From JAUVKA01 sp964465145 (GTDB lineage Bacteria > Bacteroidota > Bacteroidia > Bacteroidales > UBA12481): a stretch of DNA of 20,554 nucleotides. Within the stretch, counting starts at the first letter, position 1, and each line of letters begins with the position of its first letter. The DNA lies in contig CAYXJR010000074.1 of assembly GCA_964465145.1 (NCBI GenBank), positions 1-20,554 on the forward strand, written 5' to 3'. Positions 8,633 through 15,831 of this stretch are shown here, in pieces. The notes under the pieces are model-generated. The model was not told the origin of the DNA and ran no database searches. It saw only the letters and a list, made by a program, of their open reading frames with translations. The translations under genes and the position numbers were made by a program.

Positions 8633-10977
8633 TATCCTACCCTGATTGAATCTTCCGGGCAAACCTGTCGGCAGCTGTCGCATTTAATACAAATATCTGT
8701 ATTGATCACATGTTGCTCATGAGGTGTGAATGGGATCGCATCCACTGGACATTTCTGAGCGCAGAGGGTACATCCAATACAGGTATCATCCACCCTATAC
8801 TCAATCAGGGCTGTACACTTACCTGTTGGGCAAACTCCTTCAAGGTGGGCTTCATACTCCTCCCGAAAATACCTAAGTGTTGTCTGCACCGGGTTGGGGG
8901 CAGTTTTCCCCAATCCACAGAGGCTGCCCTTTTTCACCCAGAAAGATAGTTTTTCCAATTCCTCCAGGTCACCCTTCTTGCCCTTGCCTTCACATAAACG
9001 ATCGAGAATATCAAGCATCCGCTTGGTGCCAACCCGGCAAAAGGTGCATTTGCCACATGATTCTTTTTGGGTAAAGGACAGGAAAAACCGGGCAATATCC
9101 ACCATGCAATCTGTCTCATCCAGCACTACCAGCCCACCGGATCCCATCATTGCCCCAACTTCACCCAGGGATTCAAAATCCACCGGCGTATCGGCCAGGG
9201 ATGCAGGTATACAGCCCCCTGATGGTCCGCCGATCTGAACGGCCTTGAAAGTATGCCCTTCGGCTACACCCCCGCCTATCTCTTCCACAATCTCCCGTAT
9301 AGTAATCCCCATGGGTACCTCGATCAATCCTCCTCGGGCCACTTTACCTGCAAGGGCAAAAACTTTTGTTCCTTTGCTGTTTTCTGTTCCGATAGCATTG
9401 AAGCGTTCAGCACCATTTCTGAAAATAAATGGAATAAAAGAATAGGTTTCCGTATTATTTACCAAGGTGGGTGCTCCCCATAACCCTTTCTCAGCTGGGA
9501 ATGGAGGCCTTACCCTCGGAAAACCCCTGCTCCCTTCGATGGATGCAATTAGTGCTGTTTCCTCACCGCAGACGAAAGCCCCTGCTCCCTGATACAATTT
9601 TAAATCAACGGAAAATGAACTCCCCATGATATTGTTCCCAACATATCCTTTTTCGCGGCAAATATCCAATGCTTCAGATACCCTGGACACGGCCAGTGGG
9701 TATTCCGCCCTGAGATAAAAATATCCGGTATCCGCACCGATTGCATAGGCAGCAATCAGAATGCCTTCAATCACACGGAAAGGATAAGATTCGAGTATCA
9801 TCCGATCCATAAATGCACCAGGATCACCTTCGTCCCCATTACAGATTAAATACCTGGTGCCGCCAGGCTGGCCTGCCACCAAATCCCATTTGAGGCCTGT
9901 TGGAAAACCGGCTCCACCCCTACCACGAATACCGCTTTCCTTGACCAAAGAGATGACTTCTTCCGGGCTCATACCTTTTAGAACCTTTTTCAGGGCCAGA
10001 AAACCACCTCGTTCTATATATTCTTCGATATCTACAGGGTTGATTCCCCCGCGGTGTTCAGTCGCCACAGGAACCTGTTTACCAAGGAAAGAGGATACAG
10101 GTTTCTCCCTCACATCCAGAGAATAACGTTCTATTCCTTCCCAATTCCGGTCGTCGAGAATATTTTCTGCCATTTTAGTTACCCGCCTGGCCAGTCGCGG
10201 AATAACCCCTTTTGGCTTGAAATGTTTTTCTACTATTTCCCGGGCGTTATCAGGTGTCACCCTGGCATACAAGATGCTTTCCTGGCCAGTCTGTACAATT
10301 TCCATCAATGGAACTTGATGACACATACCAACACAACCAACATGCTTCAGCTTGACATTCAGATTATTTTGTCGAACTGTTTCTTCCACCACTTCCCTTA
10401 TTTCATCACTTCCGCTGGCCACACAACAAGAACCCAGGCCGATCCTTATCTCTCCTTCAATCTCTTTCCCGGTACCAGTCCTGAAAAGCTTCTTCTTTGT
10501 TGATGAACCGTGTTTTTCAAAATCCTTAATGATCCCGGCTGTCTGGTTTGTAGAAACATGGCCATAAGTCACATGATCGATCTGGACAACAGGTGCCAAG
10601 GTGCAACAGCCCAGACAACTGACTTTTTCAATAGTGTATTTTCCAGTGCTATCTGTATCCTCCTTATCTTTTAATTGTAATTCCCGTCGAAAAGCATCAT
10701 GTACAAGTCCTGAACCTTTAACATGACAAGCAGTGCCAACACATACCTTAATAATATGCTGCCCTGCCGGTTGAAGTCTGAACTGGGAATAAAAGGTGGC
10801 CACTCCGGTGATAATCTCCGGGGTGATTTCTGTCCTTTTGCAGACCTCACGAAGAGCTTCTTCAGGAAGGTATTGGTATTTGTTTTGAATTGCCTGCAGG
10901 ATTGGAATAACATCAGACCGACTGTTACCAGTCTGGATCAATAAATTTGCAATATCATCCTTAAAATTGATACCCAT
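8632..10977 (-). CDS. NuoE-NuoF fusion (HydC-HydB-like) NADH/FMN iron-sulfur subunit
   Basis: This 781-aa cytoplasmic flavoprotein has four modules. A NuoE-like thioredoxin-fold [2Fe-2S] domain (1-150) has cysteines C79, C84, C121 and C125. A second thioredoxin-like ferredoxin domain (about 175-255) has C184/C185, C215 and C219. A NuoF core (about 290-700) carries the FMN/NADH motif RGRGGAGFPTG (351-361), CNGDEGDPG and GAGAFVCGEETAL, plus a [4Fe-4S] site (C641, C644, C647, C687). The C-terminal 2x[4Fe-4S] ferredoxin uses C733/C736/C739/C743 and C763/C766/C769/C773. In HydABC-type complexes the first module is a separate protein (HydC); here it is fused in front of HydB. The expected role is NADH oxidation or NAD+ reduction through FMN, with electrons passed to or from the adjacent GltD-like protein. 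An AGGAGG lies 13 bp before the ATG. No HydA-type hydrogenase is present. Confidence 0.92.
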   Translation of the reverse strand: MGINFKDDIANLLIQTGNSRSDVIPILQAIQNKYQYLPEEALREVCKRTEITPEIITGVATFYSQFRLQPAGQHIIKVCVGTACHVKGSGLVHDAFRRELQLKDKEDTDSTGKYTIEKVSCLGCCTLAPVVQIDHVTYGHVSTNQTAGIIKDFEKHGSSTKKKLFRTGTGKEIEGEIRIGLGSCCVASGSDEIREVVEETVRQNNLNVKLKHVGCVGMCHQVPLMEIVQTGQESILYARVTPDNAREIVEKHFKPKGVIPRLARRVTKMAENILDDRNWEGIERYSLDVREKPVSSFLGKQVPVATEHRGGINPVDIEEYIERGGFLALKKVLKGMSPEEVISLVKESGIRGRGGAGFPTGLKWDLVAGQPGGTRYLICNGDEGDPGAFMDRMILESYPFRVIEGILIAAYAIGADTGYFYLRAEYPLAVSRVSEALDICREKGYVGNNIMGSSFSVDLKLYQGAGAFVCGEETALIASIEGSRGFPRVRPPFPAEKGLWGAPTLVNNTETYSFIPFIFRNGAERFNAIGTENSKGTKVFALAGKVARGGLIEVPMGITIREIVEEIGGGVAEGHTFKAVQIGGPSGGCIPASLADTPVDFESLGEVGAMMGSGGLVVLDETDCMVDIARFFLSFTQKESCGKCTFCRVGTKRMLDILDRLCEGKGKKGDLEELEKLSFWVKKGSLCGLGKTAPNPVQTTLRYFREEYEAHLEGVCPTGKCTALIEYRVDDTCIGCTLCAQKCPVDAIPFTPHEQHVINTDICIKCDSCRQVCPEDSIRVG

Positions 10978-10986
10978 TTCGCCACT

Positions 10987-12819
10987 CTATCCTCCTATAC
11001 AGTATAAATATTTTGATCCTCTCAGGTATATCCTTCCTTCTGCGAATGCAGGGGTGACAACCGATTTCTCACCAAGTTTGGGTTCTCCAATCAATTTAAA
11101 TTCTCTGCTCAATTCGTAAATATGTGTTACACCACTCATGTCCACTACATACACTTTGCCGTCTGCCACCATGGGTGAACCGAAAAATCCGGTTTTACAT
11201 TCATGCTCCCATTGCTTAACCCCGGTCTTGGCATCGTAGCAGGCAAAAACTCCGTAACTAGTCCCAAGGAAAAGTAAACCATTTGCAGCCAAGGGGCTGG
11301 AGGCTTCAGGCAGATATTCATCATCTTCCCAAACAATCTCTGCTGAACCAACACCAGGCTTTATTGCTACCAGCCTGGCATATTCATTGGAGGCATAAAC
11401 CAGACCATCAGAAAAAGCCACTGATGGCCCTACTTCACCCATCATACATTCAACCGACCAGAGTTCTTTCCCTGAGGTCAGGTCATGAGCTATAACCAGC
11501 GGGTCGGAGGTAGTCAGGATTTGGTATTGTTCCCCTATTTTTGCCAATACTGGTGATGACCAGGATATCTTTACCTTCCTTTGAACATCCCATAAGAAAT
11601 TACCGTCGAGCACGTTAAGGGCTAAAATCCTGCCTGACCGATTGGTGTCATACTGAACCACCAGCTTTCCTTCCCAGCATAACAGGGATGAGGAATGGCC
11701 GTAATGATTGTCGGGAACCCCCAAATTTCTGGCCCATAAATGCTTCCCTGACATATCAAGCGCCAGTATGTCTCCTGTTCCAAAAATTGCATAAACACGC
11801 TCTCCATCAGTTGCCAGGCTTGGGGCCGAAAGGCCAGTATCTGGGGTTACTTTGGGTGCAGCTGCCGGTGATCCTTCAATATCCTTTGCCTCATGCTCCC
11901 AAATTAATTTTCCGGAATTCCGATCATAGCAGTATACCCAACGACTTTGTACATCTCCTCCTGCTATAAAAATCTTGTCCGACCAGATGACCGGTGAATT
12001 ATTCCCTGCCTTCGGAGTTTCAACTTTCCACAGGATATTTTTTCCGCTAGGTCCGTCCCAATCAACAGGAATATTCTTATGATAGGAAATGCCTTGGCCT
12101 AAGGGTCCCCTGAACCCATTGTGCTGTTTTTTAATTTCACTCAATCCAGGAAAACTGCCTGTGCTTGTGTTGTAGGTCTCATTGCTGGCGATTGCCTCAT
12201 TATCCTGATTATCAGGAGCAAGATCATTCTCATCTGGGACTTCCTTAACCGGTTCTGAAGACGAAGTGTCCATGCTTGTGATTTCAATCACCTTAATGTT
12301 CTCATCCACTGCAGAGGGCTTTTCAGGCTCTCCACCTGCAATAATGTATTTTTTCAAGTAATCGTTACTGGCAAAAGAGGCCGCCAAAGCTCCAATAATA
12401 ACCAGGATTCCTATAGCCCCTATCCATCGCCGGGAAAGGAGCCTGTCGATGAGGCCCTGCTCTGTGTCTCCTTCGGGTAATTCGATTTTCTTTTTCATAT
12501 CGTACAATATCTTCAGCAATAGCACAAGAATAATTGAGGCAAATAGTAACAGGAACCCACCGGTCTTAACCTGCCATTGGCTTGTAAAGTAAGCCTTGCG
12601 TGCCAGCAGATCCAGATTGCGAATCTCTATTTTAAGGGCATCGTTATTCGGCTCCTGACTGAGGCGGTCGATCAGGGCTATCATAGACTGGCTTTCCAGT
12701 GGCTTATTCTTATTGATATGCCAGTAATTGAGTAGAATTAAAATAGCTATGAAGATACTGATGCCCGCAGCAGCCAGTGCCAACTGACTGATAAGTTTTA
12801 TATTACTGTTTTTTTCCAT
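10987..12819 (-). CDS. Membrane-anchored PQQ-like beta-propeller, three N-terminal helices
   Basis: This 610-aa protein has three predicted membrane helices (about residues 11-31, 86-106 and 132-150). An acidic, low-complexity linker follows (about 155-232), then a PQQ-like propeller from about 236 to the end. The propeller opens with HNGFRGPLGQG, a typical start for this family, and shows repeats such as SGKLIWEHE, DGNFLWDVQ, SGKELWSVE and TGVKQWEHE. An odd number of helices with the N-terminus inside puts the propeller outside the membrane. No Cys-Cys pair or other PQQ-enzyme site was found. It lies between the NapH-like gene (12 bp) and the NADH-module gene (9 bp), so it probably acts with the membrane electron-transfer proteins, perhaps as a docking or assembly platform; that role is inferred. 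Confidence 0.87.
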   Translation of the reverse strand: MEKNSNIKLISQLALAAAGISIFIAILILLNYWHINKNKPLESQSMIALIDRLSQEPNNDALKIEIRNLDLLARKAYFTSQWQVKTGGFLLLFASIILVLLLKILYDMKKKIELPEGDTEQGLIDRLLSRRWIGAIGILVIIGALAASFASNDYLKKYIIAGGEPEKPSAVDENIKVIEITSMDTSSSEPVKEVPDENDLAPDNQDNEAIASNETYNTSTGSFPGLSEIKKQHNGFRGPLGQGISYHKNIPVDWDGPSGKNILWKVETPKAGNNSPVIWSDKIFIAGGDVQSRWVYCYDRNSGKLIWEHEAKDIEGSPAAAPKVTPDTGLSAPSLATDGERVYAIFGTGDILALDMSGKHLWARNLGVPDNHYGHSSSLLCWEGKLVVQYDTNRSGRILALNVLDGNFLWDVQRKVKISWSSPVLAKIGEQYQILTTSDPLVIAHDLTSGKELWSVECMMGEVGPSVAFSDGLVYASNEYARLVAIKPGVGSAEIVWEDDEYLPEASSPLAANGLLFLGTSYGVFACYDAKTGVKQWEHECKTGFFGSPMVADGKVYVVDMSGVTHIYELSREFKLIGEPKLGEKSVVTPAFAEGRIYLRGSKYLYCIGG

Positions 12820-12831
12820 GGGCTTCTAATT

Positions 12832-14094
12832 TCATGATTCAACCGGGCAATAATCCATACATCTGCCACAACTTAAACACTCTCCCCTGTCGGGCTCATA
12901 ATCTTCCCGCTTTCTGTAAACAAATTGATTAAGCAGTTTGACGCCAAAAACCAGGCCAATAAAAGCTCCCAGTATCCAACTTCCAACACGGAATTTATCC
13001 CTTACCAAAGATGCTTCTTGAACAAGCTCATCCATAGACTTTCCCGAAGCCAGAAAGGCTTGTATATCAAGATTATCCAGATCCATCTTCAACTCTGGCT
13101 GTGAGATAAGTAATTCTGCCAGGTATACTTTAGAATGCCCTTTTGACATAAATACATGAGATTTATGACCCACCCATACTCCAACAGCCATCCAAAGAGG
13201 TATTAATAATGCAAAAATGAGGAAACGGTTCACATTTTTTGATACATCTTTCTTTTTTATGCTATGATCAGGAATATTAATTGCATCAAATGGGCATGAA
13301 TTTTCACATAACTTACAAGAAATACAGTTGGATGGTGTTATGCTCAGATGCCACCGGCTGAAACGTGACATCCAATTCAATAAAACTCCATAAGGGCAAA
13401 AAAAGCGGCAATAAGGACGTGCAACAAAAAGGCCCACAAGTAGAAATCCCACCCCAAGGGCGATCATGGTAAAAGGAGCATCCATGCGGAAAATACCCAC
13501 GAAAGGATCATATCGGCAGATAATGAAGTCGGTACCAGTGGCTGCATATAACACCGCCAGCCCCAGGTAGAGATAGGGGATCATTCCCAGTCCACGCTGA
13601 AGGGCAACAGGCAGCTTGATTGGTTTTTGAACTACCACATCCTGGATTGCACCCAAAGGACAGGCACCCGCACAAAAAGTACGGCCTGTAAATAATGCGA
13701 ATACTAATGGTAGAATAAAAAAGAGCAGGGCCACCACCGACATCCCATAATTCGGATCGGCAAGTGTAAGCGTGACATTCTGTATTGCCCCAATCGAACA
13801 AATGCAGCCGTTACGAAAAAACCCAAAATAAACCAGAGAAAATACTGAAGTCCAAAGAATGCCTCTGCGGGATCTTGTTCTGAAAATAAAATAACTAATA
13901 AGGAGAAGAACTGCCACTAATACAATCACATCAAAATATTCCATTCCCCAAGCCCTGGGTTCCGGTGTAGTAGGTGATGGCTGAACATAGCCGGTGTCAA
14001 ATTCCGGTTTTGGAAATCTGCTCTGGGCAGACAGTTCACCGGTAATGACCAGGCTAAGCAACAATAATATGATCCTGAGGTATTTCCTTCTCAC
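12832..14094 (-). CDS. NapH/NosR-like membrane iron-sulfur protein
   Basis: This 420-aa integral membrane protein begins at a GTG (14094) that gives a good N-terminal hydrophobic signal (RIILLLLSLVITG). About six further helices follow. Conserved cysteine motifs of the Fer4_5 family lie at membrane edges: NGCICSIGAIQN (C97, C99), CAGACPLGAIQD (C141, C145) and CRFFCPYGV (C229, C233). A soluble [4Fe-4S] motif CISCKLCENSCP (C257-C267) follows. A second, CLSCGRCMDYCP (C406-C416), ends almost at the C-terminus. NapH and NosR relatives pass electrons between quinol or cytoplasmic donors and periplasmic partners. The next gene upstream is a Tat-exported polyferredoxin, the NapG role, 8 bp away. No nap, nos or tor catalytic gene is in the window, so the partner and the direction of flow are unknown. 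Confidence 0.85.
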   Translation of the reverse strand: MRRKYLRIILLLLSLVITGELSAQSRFPKPEFDTGYVQPSPTTPEPRAWGMEYFDVIVLVAVLLLISYFIFRTRSRRGILWTSVFSLVYFGFFRNGCICSIGAIQNVTLTLADPNYGMSVVALLFFILPLVFALFTGRTFCAGACPLGAIQDVVVQKPIKLPVALQRGLGMIPYLYLGLAVLYAATGTDFIICRYDPFVGIFRMDAPFTMIALGVGFLLVGLFVARPYCRFFCPYGVLLNWMSRFSRWHLSITPSNCISCKLCENSCPFDAINIPDHSIKKKDVSKNVNRFLIFALLIPLWMAVGVWVGHKSHVFMSKGHSKVYLAELLISQPELKMDLDNLDIQAFLASGKSMDELVQEASLVRDKFRVGSWILGAFIGLVFGVKLLNQFVYRKREDYEPDRGECLSCGRCMDYCPVES

Positions 14095-14102
14095 GACAGA
14101 CT

Positions 14103-14672
14103 TTATTCTTGTGGAACATATTGCCCCTTAATCATGTAAGGCTGATCAGCCGGGACCCTTTTTATCGCCTCTCCCGGACATACTCTGGCAATCGAACATT
14201 GATTGCAATTCAAACACTCATCATGCCTGATCTGCAGATGCAATGAGCCATTTCCAAAAGAGGTGCAGCCTTTTACGCATTTGGCACAGCCAATACAGAG
14301 TTCCTCATCAATAACGTACTCAAAATATGGCTCTTCGATAAATTTTCGTGTGATGGCTGAAGTAGGACAGAGTTGGTTTTCGGCAGCCGTACTCCGGGCA
14401 TTTGAGCCTGGCTTTAAATATCCTCCACAGAGATCACAGTATCCGCAAAGATCATAGGCATGCAGACATTTCACAGCCGAGGGAGTTTTTACGCACTCTG
14501 TGGCACAGCGTCCGCATTGAGTGCATTTGAATGGATCGATCTGCCATACATCTCCCTTCCCACTAGCTTTAATCACCGATAATCCACTTACCCCTCCAAC
14601 TGCAACAAGCAGCGTAAAACGCATGCCCTTATCAATAAATTCACGTCGATTAAAGTTTTTCTTTCCCCCCAT
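14103..14672 (-). CDS. Tat-exported polyferredoxin, NapG-like
   Basis: This 189-aa protein starts with a twin-arginine-like signal (NRREFIDKG, then a hydrophobic stretch to about residue 34), so it should be exported folded and may stay anchored. Seventeen cysteines follow, enough for four [4Fe-4S] clusters as in NapG: C50/C53/C56/C60, C69 with C76/C79/C82 and C102, C126/C129/C132/C136, and C153/C156/C159/C165. Its place just upstream of the NapH-like gene mimics the NapGH quinol-dehydrogenase pair. The ATG at 14672 follows the stop of the small upstream gene by one base (TAAGATG). An in-frame start at 14786 would overlap that gene and bury the Tat signal, and is rejected. Confidence 0.88.
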   Translation of the reverse strand: MGGKKNFNRREFIDKGMRFTLLVAVGGVSGLSVIKASGKGDVWQIDPFKCTQCGRCATECVKTPSAVKCLHAYDLCGYCDLCGGYLKPGSNARSTAAENQLCPTSAITRKFIEEPYFEYVIDEELCIGCAKCVKGCTSFGNGSLHLQIRHDECLNCNQCSIARVCPGEAIKRVPADQPYMIKGQYVPQE

Positions 14673-14673
14673 C

Positions 14674-14862
14674 TTAAGCCTGTTCCTTAGCCTGCGGCAA
14701 ACTGCAGGATCCAAATTTGTTGCAATTTTTGCAGAACTTGTTCTCTTCGCATGTATTAGCACCAGATACATCCCGGTGACGCACAAGGAACCAGACCAGC
14801 CCTGCCATAAGGATAAGGATAGTCCATCTGCCTGTATTCTTTATAAAACTCTTCCGGTCCAT
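14674..14862 (-). CDS. Small single-helix protein with a four-cysteine motif
   Basis: This 62-aa protein has basic residues at its start, one membrane helix (about 13-28) and a short tail. The tail has four evenly placed cysteines (C38-x5-C44-x2-C47-x5-C53, around CEENKFCKNC). With the N-terminus inside, the cysteines lie on the outer face and could bind a metal or an Fe-S cluster or form disulfides. It does not match a family I can name. It is very probably a real gene: it begins 2 bp after the NHL-protein stop, ends 1 bp before the polyferredoxin start, and fills a gap in an operon that otherwise has almost none. It may help mature or dock the exported ferredoxin. Confidence 0.75.
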   Translation of the reverse strand: MDRKSFIKNTGRWTILILMAGLVWFLVRHRDVSGANTCEENKFCKNCNKFGSCSLPQAKEQA

Positions 14863-14864
14863 TG

Positions 14865-15821
14865 TTACTTTTTCTCAAAAATACGAATCAATCTTCGGTC
14901 AAAATCCAGGGCATAAATTATACCTTCATCCGAAACGGCAATATCCGGTGCATGCCCTTCTTTATTAAATTTCTCCGGTTCAGCCACAACCCCAACAAGG
15001 TTCCCGGAAGGTTCATACTCTTTGATCCTCACAATACCTTTCTCTGATGTAACGAAATGCCCATTGGGAAGAACAGAAATATGGGCAGGATTGCAGCATC
15101 CGCTAAATCCTTCAATAGTCATTGATTCTTTTTCCCAGTATCCCCTCAGCTCACCAGTTTTAGAATAATTTTCAATGGTATGCATCCCCGGGTTAACCAC
15201 CCAGAGTTCATTATCATTATTCACGAGGTCAAAATAGGGGCTTGGAACAATGAAGCCATGAATATCCTTCGCTTCCCTCTTTCCAGTAAAGCTCCCTAAT
15301 AATTCCCCCTCTTTATTGTATCTCAAAACCTGCCGATTACCAGCATCAGCTACGAAAAGATGATCGCCTATCACAGCAAGCGAAGTTACCACAGCGCTAT
15401 CATTAATAGCAGCAAAGTCCTTAACGAGTTCCCCCTTGAGTGTAAAAATTGAAACAGAATTTAAAAACCCTATATAAACTTTCTCATCACCAGGCAGAAC
15501 AGCCCTGGGTGATTCTGGAAGGTCGAATCTTCTGATTTCCCTGCCCATAGTATCCACTACCTGCAGGTAGTTGTCTGCAATAATAAATATTTCCTGCCCG
15601 GCAATGGCTATACCTCTTGGCTCTCCTGGCTGTAGCTTGAGGTTCCTGGTTTCTTTGTAAATGATAAGCTCAGGATCCACATCCCTATATTCATCCACAC
15701 TCAGGGAGAAGGGGTTCTCCCCACGCTTCTCCGGCCTCGATCCCAGTATATCAAAAACAACAATAGCTATGATGATCAGGCTAACAACTCCAAGAAAAGC
15801 ATAAATCAGCTTCTTATTCAT
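14865..15821 (-). CDS. Anchored NHL-type beta-propeller with a Cys-Cys motif
   Basis: This 318-aa protein has an N-terminal signal anchor (about residues 5-25) and a six-bladed NHL/TolB-like propeller. The blade pattern can be followed through GEPRGIAIAGQEIFIIADN, VTSLAVIGDHLFVADAGNRQVLRYNKEGEL, ELWVVNPGMHTIENYSKTGEL, HISVLPNGHFVTSEKG and APDIAVSDEGIIYALDFDRRLIRIFE. A vicinal cysteine pair in GCCNPAH (C242-C243) with a nearby histidine is the only cysteine site in the protein, which suggests a redox or metal role rather than chance. A good ribosome binding site (AGGAGAAAGG) precedes the ATG. It sits between a PQQ-like propeller gene and the small four-cysteine gene. Its ligand is unknown. Confidence 0.83.
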   Translation of the reverse strand: MNKKLIYAFLGVVSLIIIAIVVFDILGSRPEKRGENPFSLSVDEYRDVDPELIIYKETRNLKLQPGEPRGIAIAGQEIFIIADNYLQVVDTMGREIRRFDLPESPRAVLPGDEKVYIGFLNSVSIFTLKGELVKDFAAINDSAVVTSLAVIGDHLFVADAGNRQVLRYNKEGELLGSFTGKREAKDIHGFIVPSPYFDLVNNDNELWVVNPGMHTIENYSKTGELRGYWEKESMTIEGFSGCCNPAHISVLPNGHFVTSEKGIVRIKEYEPSGNLVGVVAEPEKFNKEGHAPDIAVSDEGIIYALDFDRRLIRIFEKK

Positions 15822-15831
15822 AACCTTTCTC

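Noticed and set aside
8633..8683. Upstream start for the GltD-like flavoprotein
   Set aside because: The extra 17 residues overlap the end of the upstream gene, have no domain support, and a TAATG-coupled ATG at 8632 begins the ferredoxin domain exactly.
10054..10503. 149-codon plus-strand ORF inside the NADH-module gene
   Set aside because: It is fully antisense to a well-supported 781-residue Fe-S flavoprotein and its translation has no recognisable features.
7073..10977. Electron-bifurcating [FeFe] hydrogenase (HydABC)
   Set aside because: The HydB and HydC parts are present, but no HydA-type protein with an H-cluster motif is encoded anywhere in the window.
14673..14786. Upstream start for the Tat polyferredoxin
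   Set aside because: It would overlap the small four-cysteine gene and place 38 residues before the twin-arginine signal, which must be N-terminal.
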